A stretch of 23,215 nucleotides of DNA from DATJUF01 sp035524095 (GTDB lineage: Bacteria > Desulfobacterota > Binatia > Binatales > Binataceae): positions 1-23,215 of the forward strand of contig DATKPK010000179.1 of NCBI GenBank assembly GCA_035524095.1, written 5' to 3'. A program made the translations under genes and the position numbers. Positions 8,068-16,939 of this stretch are shown here, one piece after another (position 1 is the stretch's first letter; each line of letters opens with the position of its first letter). The notes beneath the pieces are model-generated. The model saw nothing but the letters and a program-made list of their open reading frames with translations. It was not told the DNA's origin and did no database searches.

Positions 8068-9086
8068 CGGGCTCCCTCACAGCTGACGGCGAACGCCTTG
8101 ACCATTACCTGGTGCGGCTCGGCCTCGCTCCGTCACGCCGTAGCGCCTCCGTGTTAATCGAGGAGGGCCGGGTGCGCCTCAACGGCAGGCTCCAGCGCAA
8201 GGGTGCATTGGTCAATGCGAAGGATGAAGTCGAAATCATTGTGCCACTGGAATCGAGCGCAAGAGAGCCCGTTCTAGAATCTAAAGTATCACTTGATATT
8301 TTGTACGAAGACCCCGTGCTGCTGATCGTTAATAAGCCACCGCTACTCCCCTGCCACCCGCTGGATCACAATCGCGATGAAACCACCGTAATCACGCTGC
8401 TCGCCAAAGATTATCCCGAAGTTTATCCTGGCGATTTTGCGGAAGACGACACACTCGGCGCCAGACGTTTGGAGGGCGGCCTGATCCATCGGCTCGACAA
8501 CGGCACTTCGGGCGCGCTAATGGTCGCGCGGACGCCTAAGGCACTGTGCTTCATGCGCGAGGCCTTGCGGGCGGGGCGCATCTATCGCCGGTATGAGGCC
8601 TTGATTGAAGGTAGCCTGAATAGCGCGATCGACTTGACGTGGCCGATCGCTCATCATCGCAAGAATCCGGCGCGGATGGTGATCGTCGATAACTTGCCGC
8701 TATCGGCGACCGTAAGCCGCTCCAAAAAGATGGTGCGCGTGCCCTATCGCGGAACTCCTCGTGACGCCTTCAGCCATGTCAAACCCGTTTCGCGACCGAG
8801 CAGCTTCACGCTTGTCGATGTGATTCCGCGCACCGGCCGCCGTCATCAGATACGAGTGCATCTGGCAGGCATTGGACAGCCGATCGCCAACGACGAACTC
8901 TACGGCGGTCGACGGTTGTTACCGCTGTCCGAGGGTCGCTTCTGGCTTCATCTAGCGGAGCTTCGCTTCATTGCCCCCGTCGGCAACCAAGTCCAGATCC
9001 TGGCCGCCCGCCCCAAAGATCTCGCAGACACACTTGCAAGTATCGGGGTTCGGCTGGCTCCCGCTACTCGCGGGACAAAAATCTAA
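8064..9086 (+). CDS. RluA-family RNA pseudouridine synthase with N-terminal S4 domain
   Basis: Isomerises uridine to pseudouridine in rRNA or tRNA. The S4 RNA-binding domain comes first (GERLDHYLVRLGLAPSRRSA, then GRVRLNG). The catalytic domain carries the signature HRLDNGTSG, whose Asp is the nucleophile, and late GRRHQIRVHL. The target site cannot be deduced. Start choice is unusual. The ATG at 7974 would overlap the upstream gene by 94 bases and add a poorly structured lead. The next GTG (8112) cuts into the S4 domain. A CTG at 8064, overlapping the previous TGA as CTGA, gives an ideal family N-terminus (M-TGSLTADGERLD). The end overlaps the convergent nitroreductase gene by four bases. 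Confidence 0.9.
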   Translation: MTGSLTADGERLDHYLVRLGLAPSRRSASVLIEEGRVRLNGRLQRKGALVNAKDEVEIIVPLESSAREPVLESKVSLDILYEDPVLLIVNKPPLLPCHPLDHNRDETTVITLLAKDYPEVYPGDFAEDDTLGARRLEGGLIHRLDNGTSGALMVARTPKALCFMREALRAGRIYRRYEALIEGSLNSAIDLTWPIAHHRKNPARMVIVDNLPLSATVSRSKKMVRVPYRGTPRDAFSHVKPVSRPSSFTLVDVIPRTGRRHQIRVHLAGIGQPIANDELYGGRRLLPLSEGRFWLHLAELRFIAPVGNQVQILAARPKDLADTLASIGVRLAPATRGTKI

Positions 9087-9772
9087 GACGCGCCGGGCCA
9101 GGAATTGCCCCAACGATCGCGGATTACCACTTCGCCGAGCGGCTTGCGGCGCACACCCCCGAAGTTGTCAGGCGGATAACCGACTGGGAGCAGCGCGAAA
9201 GTCTCGACCTCCTCGGGCAGCCCAATTACGGCCTTCATTTCGTCTTCGCATAAAGTGTGGTTCGTCGTCAGCACAGTGCCGAGACCGAGCGCGCGGCATG
9301 CAAGAATGATGTTCTGGACGGCGGGATAGATACTCGCCATCCGCGTGCATAGTTGATTGCGCGCCTCGACTGCTGCATCGATACCTCCATATTGCCGCGG
9401 CGCTTTTTTCTTTGCCGCGACCAGAATCAGCACCGGCGCTTCGCCCATATGCTCATGCAGATAGAATCCCGACGATTTCAGCCGCTGATATTCGGCTTCG
9501 GTCATATGTGCCGGCTTGGTGGCATTAGAGTAGAAGGGCCGCACCATCTGCGAAGCCTTGGCGTAAACGGCCCCAACCCGCCGGCGTTGCTCAGGATCGG
9601 TGATTATTACGAAAAGCCAATCTTGAGCATTGCCACCGGAAGGCGCGGAGACGGCGGCTTCGAGAATTTGGGTGATAAGCTCATCGGGAACTGAATCCGC
9701 TTTGAAGCGCCGCATGGCACGCGCCGAATGAATCACTTCGAAGAAATCTGCTGGGGCCATCTGTGACACCAT
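9083..9772 (-). CDS. Nitroreductase family FMN-dependent oxidoreductase
   Basis: FMN-dependent NAD(P)H oxidoreductase of the nitroreductase fold; it may reduce nitro groups, quinones or other electrophiles. N-terminal SARAMRRFKADSVPDELI and VSAPSGGNAQDWLFVII form the typical FMN-binding start. Middle QNIILACRALGLGTVLTT and the C-terminal LPVGYPPDN are also characteristic. 229 aa is typical. It stands alone on the minus strand, and its stop codon overlaps the end of the pseudouridine synthase by four bases. The physiological substrate is unknown, and members of this fold are functionally diverse. Confidence 0.9.
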   Translation of the reverse strand: MVSQMAPADFFEVIHSARAMRRFKADSVPDELITQILEAAVSAPSGGNAQDWLFVIITDPEQRRRVGAVYAKASQMVRPFYSNATKPAHMTEAEYQRLKSSGFYLHEHMGEAPVLILVAAKKKAPRQYGGIDAAVEARNQLCTRMASIYPAVQNIILACRALGLGTVLTTNHTLCEDEMKAVIGLPEEVETFALLPVGYPPDNFGGVRRKPLGEVVIRDRWGNSWPGAS

Positions 9773-9807
9773 TCAATCAAGAATTGCTCTAGCAAATACT
9801 GAAATAA

Positions 9808-10275
9808 TCAATCCCAGTCCTTGAGATCTGTAAACCTGGCCTGAATCAACCGTTGAAGGAGAGCAAAAATGATCGCGGTTGAAACCCCGAACATGAGCAT
9901 TCCATTCGCAGCCTCAAGCGGACCCAGCATTCTCCACGAAGGCGACATAATCACGTCACCATAGCCCAAGGTCGTGTAATTCACCGCTGAGTGATAGTAC
10001 GCTGCCCCGAAATGCAAAAATTCTCCGCAGATGACGAATAGCAAGGCCCAGCAGGCGATCTCGATTAGATGTGCCACCAACGCGATGGTTATTGCCAGTG
10101 CAACGATAGAAAAGTCGGGCCAGAAGCCGGCAGTAGCGCGGCCGACCCTTCGCTGGTGGCGAACGAAGTTTACCGTCGCGAGAACGGCCAGCGCGCGTAT
10201 GAAGATAGTACAGATCACAGCGATCGCGCCAACTGCCAATGGCATCAGGATTGCGATTTGATGAGTCTGAGTCAT
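9808..10275 (-). CDS. Small two-pore-helix potassium-channel-like membrane protein
   Basis: A 155-aa integral membrane protein carrying the potassium-channel selectivity filter TTLGYGD at residues 101-107 (Ion_trans_2 type). Hydrophobic segments occur near residues 8-35, 55-80 and 118-140, so an extra N-terminal helix precedes the pore-helix pair. There is no cytoplasmic RCK/TrkA-N domain or cyclic-nucleotide-binding domain, so gating is not evident. I chose the ATG at 10275 (MTQTHQIAIL), which has an AGAAGA sequence just upstream. The open frame to 10371 adds 32 residues with an Arg/Cys-rich composition unlike a leader. Inferred role: potassium or other cation flux across the inner membrane. 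Confidence 0.8.
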   Translation of the reverse strand: MTQTHQIAILMPLAVGAIAVICTIFIRALAVLATVNFVRHQRRVGRATAGFWPDFSIVALAITIALVAHLIEIACWALLFVICGEFLHFGAAYYHSAVNYTTLGYGDVIMSPSWRMLGPLEAANGMLMFGVSTAIIFALLQRLIQARFTDLKDWD

Positions 10276-10646
10276 TCTTCTGCCGAGAGCATATTTGCAC
10301 GCCTGGTTTCGACGTGGCATAGCGAGTCCACATCGTCCGCCCCATAGCCCGGAAGGCTTACCGCCGTCCACTTGCTCTACCGAAACTGACTACTCTCCAC
10401 GAATATACGCTCTCCTTTCCGCCAGCGAGCCACGCATCGGCAAAACCATAAATATCAAGCTTTGAACAAGCTTCAGAAGTGTCCGGGAGCTAGCGGTACG
10501 ACGTCGGCCGATAGTGATGCTCACCTCACCGGCTCTGGAAAATTGCACTGATTTCGTGCCAATCTCCCCATCTGACCAGATTCATCGGCATTGACTACTG
10601 CTGGATCGAAGCAACGCAATGACCACTGTGCAGGGAGAGCAATCAG

Positions 10647-12413
10647 ATGGCAGAAAAATTCGATAAGCCGATCGGACTGACCGCAAAACCAACGCGATCG
10701 CAAGAGTTCTACGATAGCGTCAAACGCAAGTACGCCGAAGAACGCGACCTGAGGTTGAAATATCGTCCTCAAGGTCTCTCCGCGTACACCTACGAATTAA
10801 GCGGAGCCCTGGCTAAGTACGAGATAGACACCTACGCAGGTGAGATCACGCCTCGAGAGCCGATCAAGGATACCGTCGAATGCCTGTTCATCGGTGGCGG
10901 CTTTTCGGCGCTCCTGACTTCCGCTCGGCTGCGTGAGCACGGTGTCGAGAGCATCCGCATTGTCGAGCGCGGTGCTGACGTCGGCGGCACGTGGTATTGG
11001 AACCGCTATCCCGGTGTGGCCTGCGACGTCGTCTCCTACGACTACCTGCCGCTCCTCGACGAAATGGACTACGTACCCAAAGACCATTACGCCGGAGGCC
11101 CTGAGATCTTTGCGCACTGCCAGGCCATCGCGCGGAAGTATAATCTCTACGAGCTTGCAGTCTTTCATACTACCGTCACTTCCACGGTTTGGGACGAAGA
11201 CGAGCAGATGTGGCATATCGCCACCGACCGCGGCGACCAAATGAAGGCGCGCTTTGTGATATGCGCTAACGGGATTCTCACGAAACCGAAGCTGGCAAAG
11301 ATCAAAGGGCTGGAAACCTTCAAAGGTCATTCCTTTCACACCTCGCGATGGGACTATGCCTACACCAAGCCCGACCTGTCGGGACTCGAAGACAAAGTTG
11401 TCGGTATCATCGGCACTGGGGCGACTGCCGTGCAGGCCGTTCCTGGACTCGGGGCTGCGGCCAAGGAGCTTTATGTCTTCCAGCGCACACCCTCATCAAT
11501 CGATATTCGCGACGACTGGCCGACCGATCCGAATTGGGCTCGCAAACTATCTCCCGGTTGGCAGGCGCGGCGGCGTGAACGCGCCCGGATGGAACCGCAG
11601 ATGAGCGCGGAACAGAAGGCGAAGCACGCCGCTACGTCTCCCGAGGAGAAAATCCGGCGGCAGGAAAACGCGAACATGGAAGCGATGATGAAGATCCATG
11701 CGCGCATTGATTCAATCGTCAAAGACAAGCCTACAGCCGAGGCGCTCAAGCCATGGTATATGCTGATGTGCAAGCGCCCGTGCTTCCACAACGATTATCT
11801 GCCTACCTTCAACCGGCCCAACGTGCATCTAGTTGATACCCATGGCAAGGGCATTACTGAGATCACGGAAAAGGGTCCTGTGTTTGAGGGCAAGCAGTAC
11901 GAATTAGACGTTCTGATCTACGCCACCGGCTTCGAAGTACAAAGGACCGGCACCTACAATAACATTAAAGGTGTCAACGGCCTTGATATTGGCGAGAAGC
12001 ATCGCGATGGCGTGCGCACGTTACTGGGTGTCCATTCTCAAGGCTATCCCAATATGTTCATCATGGGTGGCCTGCAGGCCTCATTCCAGTTCAACTTCAC
12101 TGACATCATCGAAGCTCAAGGTGAGTACATCGCGGCGTGTATCGACCACGTACGCAGCCACGGCTATCGATCCTTGGATGCGGCTCCGGCGGCTGAGGAA
12201 TGGTGGGTGCAGCAAGTCATCGAACATCGCGGCAAGACCGGCTTCAATCAGGAATGCACCCCCGGTTATTACAACTTCGAGGGTGAGTTTCAGCGCCGCC
12301 AGGATGGTAACTACAATGGCGGCTTCTTCCAATACTGCAAGCATCTGAACGAAGTCCTTGCGCAAATCGATACTCACTTCACATTTGTCGAAAAATCAGT
12401 GACTTCAGAGTGA
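10647..12413 (+). CDS. FAD-dependent Baeyer-Villiger-type monooxygenase
   Basis: Flavin monooxygenase that probably inserts oxygen into ketones to give esters or lactones, using NADPH and O2. It has two Rossmann motifs, GGGFSA (83-88) for FAD and GTGATA (256-261) for NADPH. Between them, FKGHSFHTSRWD (225-236) fits the Baeyer-Villiger fingerprint F-x-G-x3-H-x3-W-(P/D). GGTWYWNRYPGVACD (113-127) is another hallmark of the cyclohexanone monooxygenase group. An N-terminal extension of about 75 residues precedes the FAD domain, and 588 aa suits the larger members. GGGAG at 10633-10637 serves as ribosome binding site. The gene stands alone and ends before a strong hairpin. The substrate is unknown. 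Confidence 0.93.
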   Translation: MAEKFDKPIGLTAKPTRSQEFYDSVKRKYAEERDLRLKYRPQGLSAYTYELSGALAKYEIDTYAGEITPREPIKDTVECLFIGGGFSALLTSARLREHGVESIRIVERGADVGGTWYWNRYPGVACDVVSYDYLPLLDEMDYVPKDHYAGGPEIFAHCQAIARKYNLYELAVFHTTVTSTVWDEDEQMWHIATDRGDQMKARFVICANGILTKPKLAKIKGLETFKGHSFHTSRWDYAYTKPDLSGLEDKVVGIIGTGATAVQAVPGLGAAAKELYVFQRTPSSIDIRDDWPTDPNWARKLSPGWQARRRERARMEPQMSAEQKAKHAATSPEEKIRRQENANMEAMMKIHARIDSIVKDKPTAEALKPWYMLMCKRPCFHNDYLPTFNRPNVHLVDTHGKGITEITEKGPVFEGKQYELDVLIYATGFEVQRTGTYNNIKGVNGLDIGEKHRDGVRTLLGVHSQGYPNMFIMGGLQASFQFNFTDIIEAQGEYIAACIDHVRSHGYRSLDAAPAAEEWWVQQVIEHRGKTGFNQECTPGYYNFEGEFQRRQDGNYNGGFFQYCKHLNEVLAQIDTHFTFVEKSVTSE

Positions 12414-12444
12414 CATAGCTGTTCCGGCAAATTGAATGATCAAG

Positions 12445-12481
12445 TTAAGGCCGGGCGGCGCTTCGAGCCGCCCGGCCTTAA
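12445..12481. terminator. Perfect 15-bp hairpin between convergent genes, likely bidirectional terminator
   Basis: TTAAGGCCGGGCGGC (12445-12459) is the exact reverse complement of 12467-12481, with a 7-base loop GCTTCGA. It lies 32 bases after the monooxygenase stop and 42 bases before the end of the convergent amidohydrolase. No long T-run follows on either strand, but the AA/TT ends and the GC-rich stem fit a terminator serving both genes. Confidence 0.8.
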
Positions 12482-12522
12482 TGTTCTATGTAACTGTGGG
12501 TTCGGCTTTCTCCACGCTCAGG

Positions 12523-13659
12523 TCAGTTCATACGCCAGGATTCCGCGCCAGCCGGCAAATAAAAGAGCTTGGCTGCATTCTCGCGCATGATTGCTTGCCG
12601 CTGCTCTTCTTGCAGATGGGCGGTATGTTCTGCCAGCAGTTGCTGCGAGCGAGGCCAAGTTGAATCCGTGTGAGGGAAATCACTGGCCCACAAGAGTTGG
12701 GTTTGGGGCATTTGATGCAAGGAGTTGAAGGCAGTCAGATCGTCCTGGAAGGTCATCCAGACGTTACTCTTGATGTATTCACTAGGTACTTTAGTCAAGC
12801 CCTTGATCACGCCGTTCTCGAAATTGAATTTGGCCGCGTGGTCCATACGATACATATAGTGAGGCATCCACCCGGCATCGCCTTCGGCGCACACCAGCTT
12901 CAGTTCGGGATGGCGTTCGAACACCCCGCCTAGTACCATAAGACCGACGACATCCTGGACCGCGCGAATGATGCCGAGAAAGTTATTCATCTCGTGCCCG
13001 CGATGAGGCATGTTAAGACTACCGTCGCGCGACGTCAGGATGTGAAAACAAATCGGAAGTTCCAGATCAGTGGCACAGTCCCACAGAGCGTCATAATCAG
13101 GATGGTCGTAATCTTCATGAATCGGCCGGCCGGGCATCATCATGCCCACCATCCCCATCTCTTTGGCACGGCGGAAATCTTCGATAGCGCTATCGACACT
13201 AAGGACCGCGGTCTGCGCCAATCCAAAGATACGATTGGGAGCCTCACTACACATCGCTTGCAGCCAACGATTGTAGGCTTTCATGCAGGCGTCTTTATAT
13301 TCGGCATCGCGATGCATACACAGACCCATCCCAACTGAAGCGTAGACAATCTCCGCAGCAATCCCATCCTGATCCATATACGGTAGCCGGGCCCTACCCC
13401 CATAGGCGGCCTCGCGAATATCTGCAAACTTGATTCTTTTAGCGCGGTCGTTGCGTTCCTTGATGCTGAAGCCGGCGCCATCGATAAAGCCGAGGGCGAC
13501 TGGCCGTTTCATTCCCGGCACGACAAAGGCCTCGGTGCCGTCCGGTTGGGGAACCACCCGCGGCGCATTGTCGCGAAACTTCGGGTCGATGTAGTCGACA
13601 TAACAATTAGGTGGTTCACAGACATGGCCGTCTGCGGAAATTATGCCGCGAGGAATCAT
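12523..13659 (-). CDS. Amidohydrolase family protein (amidohydrolase 2 / ACMSD-like)
   Basis: Metal-dependent TIM-barrel hydrolase or decarboxylase of the amidohydrolase-2 group. N-terminal GIISADGHVCEPP carries the D-x-H metal motif (here ADGH rather than the more usual D-x-H-x-H). A later barrel His is in PICFHILTS, and the C-terminal WASDFPHTDSTWP holds the conserved metal-binding Asp. 378 aa is normal. An AAGGAG ribosome binding site (13669-13674) supports the ATG at 13659. Relatives act in decarboxylation or ring-fission steps of aromatic and terpenoid breakdown. The substrate here is not deducible. The second amidohydrolase lies 202 bases upstream on the same strand. Confidence 0.9.
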   Translation of the reverse strand: MIPRGIISADGHVCEPPNCYVDYIDPKFRDNAPRVVPQPDGTEAFVVPGMKRPVALGFIDGAGFSIKERNDRAKRIKFADIREAAYGGRARLPYMDQDGIAAEIVYASVGMGLCMHRDAEYKDACMKAYNRWLQAMCSEAPNRIFGLAQTAVLSVDSAIEDFRRAKEMGMVGMMMPGRPIHEDYDHPDYDALWDCATDLELPICFHILTSRDGSLNMPHRGHEMNNFLGIIRAVQDVVGLMVLGGVFERHPELKLVCAEGDAGWMPHYMYRMDHAAKFNFENGVIKGLTKVPSEYIKSNVWMTFQDDLTAFNSLHQMPQTQLLWASDFPHTDSTWPRSQQLLAEHTAHLQEEQRQAIMRENAAKLFYLPAGAESWRMN

Positions 13660-13861
13660 ATTAAAGATCTCCTTTGATAACGTTCTTGGTAATCGTATAT
13701 TTCATGTCGCAACCGCAATGGTAATTAGCATAATCTATCGAACGAAATACGTCGCATAAGGAACAGCCAGGAATAAAACCGTCCTAAAGCCATCCCACGT
13801 CTCTTCTGCGCTGATGGCAAAATCTAGCATAACAAAATCGTCGATCTGGACCGATTCTCCG

Positions 13862-14899
13862 CTAGGCGGGTTGACGCGGCAGGCGGTAGGTCTCGGCAGC
13901 GGTAGAATAGAAAAGTTGAGCCTTCTCGTCCGGCGTAAAATCGGCGGCAATCTTCTTGAACGAATTCCACAGTACGCCATACGAGCATGAAATCCTGTCG
14001 ACCGGAAAGTTACTCTCGAACATGCAACGTCGTGGTCCAAACTTGTCGATGGCGTGGAGATAGTAATCACGCGTCGCCGCAACCAACTCATCGCTGCTTG
14101 GCGGCAAAGCACGCCGATGCCAATTGAATCCATTCACTGGCATATTAATGCCTCCGAGTTTCACCACGACATTGGGGCAGGTCGCGAGCTCGGTGACGTC
14201 GCTTTTCCATTGCCGGAAGATCTCCTCGCGGCGATCCTTATACGGACCTATCCCGAGTGGTCCGCCGAAATGATTCAGTATGATCTTCGTGTCGGGAAAT
14301 GCTTTGGCGAGATCAGTCACCTGACGCATCTGTGGATGATACTGCCAGGCCTCGAAGCTTAGGTTCAGACCTCTCAGCCGTGCGAAACCTTCGCGAAAGC
14401 GCGCCGACTCGTACAGATCCGCCGTCGGGCGAGTATGCGAGTTTCTCACCGCTGGATCCGGATCGAAACCACCAGCGTGCCGAATACCGCGAAAGCGCCC
14501 GGGGGCGGCCGCAATATGCGCTTGCAGTACTTCTTCGACAGCCGCTCCCAGCGTTAGATCAGCGAAACTAACAATGCCAGCCGCGACTCGTGTCCTGCCG
14601 TACTTGCCACTGGCGCTTTGCGCAGCGATGCCATTGACGAACTCAGTCTCGCCCACCGGTCTCAGTGATTCGGGACCGTCCGCGCGATACATCGAGAGGC
14701 ATTCGACGAATACGGTCGCGATCACGCGATGCCCCGTGTTCGTGTCGCGGAGGATTTCGTCGAGCAGGTAGCGGTTATTTGGATGGTCCCACAAATGATG
14801 ATGAGGATCGATGATTGGCAGTGTAGGCTCGAGTGTTGGCTCGGCGACTTGTGCCAGCCACGCGTCGTGGGACAGCGGTTGCGCTTTATCGTCTCCCAT
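13862..14899 (-). CDS. Amidohydrolase family protein (2-pyrone-dicarboxylate lactonase-like)
   Basis: Second TIM-barrel amidohydrolase, only distantly similar to the first by eye. The N-terminal IIDPHHHLWDHPNNRYLLDE contains the D-x-H-x-H metal-binding motif. KIILNHFGGPLG gives a further barrel His and FESNFPVDR the C-terminal Asp region. This signature set is common in lactonases acting on dicarboxylate pyrones and related lactones, so a lactone product of the nearby monooxygenase is a conceivable substrate; that is inference. A GGAG motif lies about nine bases before the ATG at 14899. The protein is cytosolic, 345 aa, with no signal peptide. Confidence 0.88.
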   Translation of the reverse strand: MGDDKAQPLSHDAWLAQVAEPTLEPTLPIIDPHHHLWDHPNNRYLLDEILRDTNTGHRVIATVFVECLSMYRADGPESLRPVGETEFVNGIAAQSASGKYGRTRVAAGIVSFADLTLGAAVEEVLQAHIAAAPGRFRGIRHAGGFDPDPAVRNSHTRPTADLYESARFREGFARLRGLNLSFEAWQYHPQMRQVTDLAKAFPDTKIILNHFGGPLGIGPYKDRREEIFRQWKSDVTELATCPNVVVKLGGINMPVNGFNWHRRALPPSSDELVAATRDYYLHAIDKFGPRRCMFESNFPVDRISCSYGVLWNSFKKIAADFTPDEKAQLFYSTAAETYRLPRQPA

Positions 14900-15534
14900 A
14901 CCGGGTCACTCCATCGGGCGATTCTTGACTCTACGGCGGATTTTCATGCCTTGCAGCCGTCATGATTGCGAGGGATCGCCCCTCAGTAGCCTCGCGTACC
15001 AGTGACGGTTAACAGAATTCAGCGATCATAAGAAGGAGGCTCAGGCGCGCGGTAGCCCGTCGGGAAAATTCGCCGCAAATTGGCCATTCTTGCCGGCGGT
15101 CCCACGAGCTTTTCTAATAACGGAGGCGGCCCTTGAATTCGGCCCCGATGGCCTTCAGCCTGTAGCTAATTCGAATTATCGCCAATCGAACATTTGGTCG
15201 ACAACCCCATCCGAGGTCAAGCATGATAGCCGTGCTTGCAGCTATCGGCGACCGCAGGGTAACCGCCGGCCAATTAGAGCATCACGGAAACGAATTGATG
15301 GCAAACGCGATATTGATTACGAAATCGCAGCCTTGCGCGATGCGCTCGACGCTTATCAGGATAACGACCACCACCCAACTCTACGAGTTACTCCGCTAGT
15401 TGCTCGAAGAGATCGACGAACGAGTCAGCCGCCTCGACGCCAGCGGGACCAATTCGCTCGTTGCGCCGGCGGAATTCTCGCGTTTGATGCTTTCGACCTA
15501 TTCGACTTGGCGCCGACATAGATGCGAGCGTAAG
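14900..15534. other. 635-base stretch without a firm gene
   Basis: No convincing gene was found. A minus-strand frame, 15388-15519 (43 codons, MSAPSRIGRKHQTREF...DLFEQLAE), lies just beyond the oxidoreductase stop and in the same frame. It looks protein-like but has no strong ribosome binding site. On the plus strand, short frames around 15290-15530 also look weakly protein-like (for example EIAALRDALDAYQDN). They are interrupted by a frame change and continue as an antisense shadow of the oxidoreductase. The segment could hold a decayed gene. No tRNA, repeat or transposon end was seen. Confidence 0.4.
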
Positions 15535-16428
15535 TCACTTGATTACCTTGGCGAGGCGATCGAGTTTGGAGCGATAGTCGCCACGGAAAGTCGGAGCAAC
15601 GCCACTGACATCGACCAAGCGGTGTACGCCGATTTCTTCGAGTTGCGGAATCAGTTCGCGCGCATGGGCACTGTCAGCATTATCGTCGCTCAATGGGACC
15701 ATCAGGGAGATGTCGAGCTTGCTGAAATCGCGGCCGATCGCGGCACATTCCTGCCTCAGCCCGGCAATCTTTTCAGTAGCGAAATTGAGGGCTGCAGGAA
15801 CCGAGAAGCAAACCGGGATATAACCGTCGCCCCATCGCGCGACCCATTTGAGCGCGTTCTTATCCAGGCTGCCGATCAAGACTGGGGGGCCGGGCTGCTG
15901 GATCGGCTTAGGATAGCATTTCAGCCTTGAGTATTTGACGTATTTGCCGTTGAACGAGGCGATATCGTTGGACCATAACTCGCGCATCGCGGCGATATAC
16001 TCAGCGGTCTGCGTCCAGCGATGGGGAAAATCGGAGCCCAATACTTCGGCGGCTTCACGGAGCCATCCGGCGCCGACACCGAAGAGGAAACGGCCGTGTG
16101 ATAGGCGGTCTAGAGTCGCAATACGCTTGGCGGTCGCAATCGGATTGTGCTCGGGGACGAGGAGGACCGAAGTACCGATACGAAGCTTTTTGGTCGTCGC
16201 CGCGGCCATCGCGAGGACCACGAACGGTTCCGGGAAATGAGCGTAATGCTCAGGAATCCTACCAGTTGGGCCGATCGGGAAACGCGAGACCGGTTCAGCG
16301 GGGAAAAGCATGTGATCGCCGACCCATACGGATTCGAGGCCGAGTTCCTCACACTCGTGAGCAAAGACGCCGGGGTCTGGCGCGGAGTCGTCGACGCGGT
16401 CGTAAATCATTGCAATACCGATTTGCAT
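15535..16428 (-). CDS. LLM-class (luciferase-like) F420-dependent-type oxidoreductase
   Basis: TIM-barrel flavin or deazaflavin oxidoreductase of the luciferase-like monooxygenase superfamily, close in layout to the TIGR03619 F420-dependent group. Evidence: LGLESVWVGDHMLFP near residue 30, IGTSVLLVPEHNPIATAKRI near 83-102, LSHGRFLFGVGAGWLREAAE (the typical phosphate-binding segment), and later PPVLIGSLDKNALKWVARWGDGYIP. 297 aa is the expected length. A GGGAGG ribosome binding site six bases before the ATG at 16428 fixes the start. F420 use is inferred from family resemblance; no F420 biosynthesis gene is in the window. It is isolated from other genes on this strand. Confidence 0.9.
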   Translation of the reverse strand: MQIGIAMIYDRVDDSAPDPGVFAHECEELGLESVWVGDHMLFPAEPVSRFPIGPTGRIPEHYAHFPEPFVVLAMAAATTKKLRIGTSVLLVPEHNPIATAKRIATLDRLSHGRFLFGVGAGWLREAAEVLGSDFPHRWTQTAEYIAAMRELWSNDIASFNGKYVKYSRLKCYPKPIQQPGPPVLIGSLDKNALKWVARWGDGYIPVCFSVPAALNFATEKIAGLRQECAAIGRDFSKLDISLMVPLSDDNADSAHARELIPQLEEIGVHRLVDVSGVAPTFRGDYRSKLDRLAKVIK

Positions 16429-16567
16429 AACGTCCTCCCGAAGGAATGCCAGCGACGGATGTGGCGAGTGTTGAGAGAGCTACGCCGCAATCTTTCAGAT
16501 ATGCGAGCCGTGACGAATCTGCAAGCCAATCGAGTGTCGCGAAGCGGCGCTGTGAGCGGCCGCAAAC

Positions 16568-16925
16568 CTAGGATGGAGGCGAAAGCTCTGCCGGTAACGA
16601 ATCCACATCACGCTCATAGCAGCTGCGGTCCGAGTAGTGTTCCCAACCCCGGCCATACACATAGCCTTCTTGTGATGTGCTTGCGGCGGGGGATTTTGTA
16701 TAGAAATTCGAACAGAGACTAAAGGAATGAGGGTTGATCACGTAGTACTCGTAAGGACTCCCAGTGCTAGGGTCCTTCGGGAGATTCGCAATATCGCGCC
16801 AGTCCGCGAACACCGGCACCTCGGCAAGACTCTTTGAGACAGAAAACCCTTGCGGCAGTGCGATTTGCCGCGTCGGGGCAGATCGAGAAATGTCCCACCG
16901 AGTCTCGCCGGATCTCATTCAGTCT
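16568..16925 (-). pseudogene. 5'-truncated fragment of a small membrane-anchored/pilin-like protein gene
   Basis: The minus-strand frame from about 16855 to 16568 is convincingly protein-like: SKSLAEVPVFADWR, LPKDPSTGSPYEYYVINPHS, FSLCSNFYTKS and GRGWEHYSDRSCYERDV. It resembles the C-terminal half of small secreted or membrane-anchored bacterial proteins with an LP-x-DP-x-(T/S)G-x-PYEY motif, a 'LC-x-F' strand and a final W-x-H...C motif; this is from memory, with no database check. The expected N-terminal membrane helix is missing. The preceding helix (RLNEIRRDSV) is readable only in another frame, so there is at least one frameshift. The fragment stops where the conjugation module begins, which suggests truncation by that element. 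Confidence 0.5.
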
Positions 16926-16939
16926 GGGAAGTTTACCCC

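Noticed and set aside
13735..14133. Minus-strand 132-codon frame between and within the amidohydrolases
   Set aside because: Mostly inside the second amidohydrolase in another frame, with Arg/Ser-rich shadow composition.
15090..15521. Plus-strand frame of 143 codons and an overlapping plus-strand frame, 15400-15930
   Set aside because: No ribosome binding site and no coherent domain; the second is largely antisense to the luciferase-like gene. Kept only as a note on the gene-poor stretch.
16870..16930. TGGGACATTTCTCGATCTG-like sequence (minus strand) resembling an insertion-sequence end
   Set aside because: No matching inverted copy, target duplication or transposase nearby; it can equally be part of the truncated gene.
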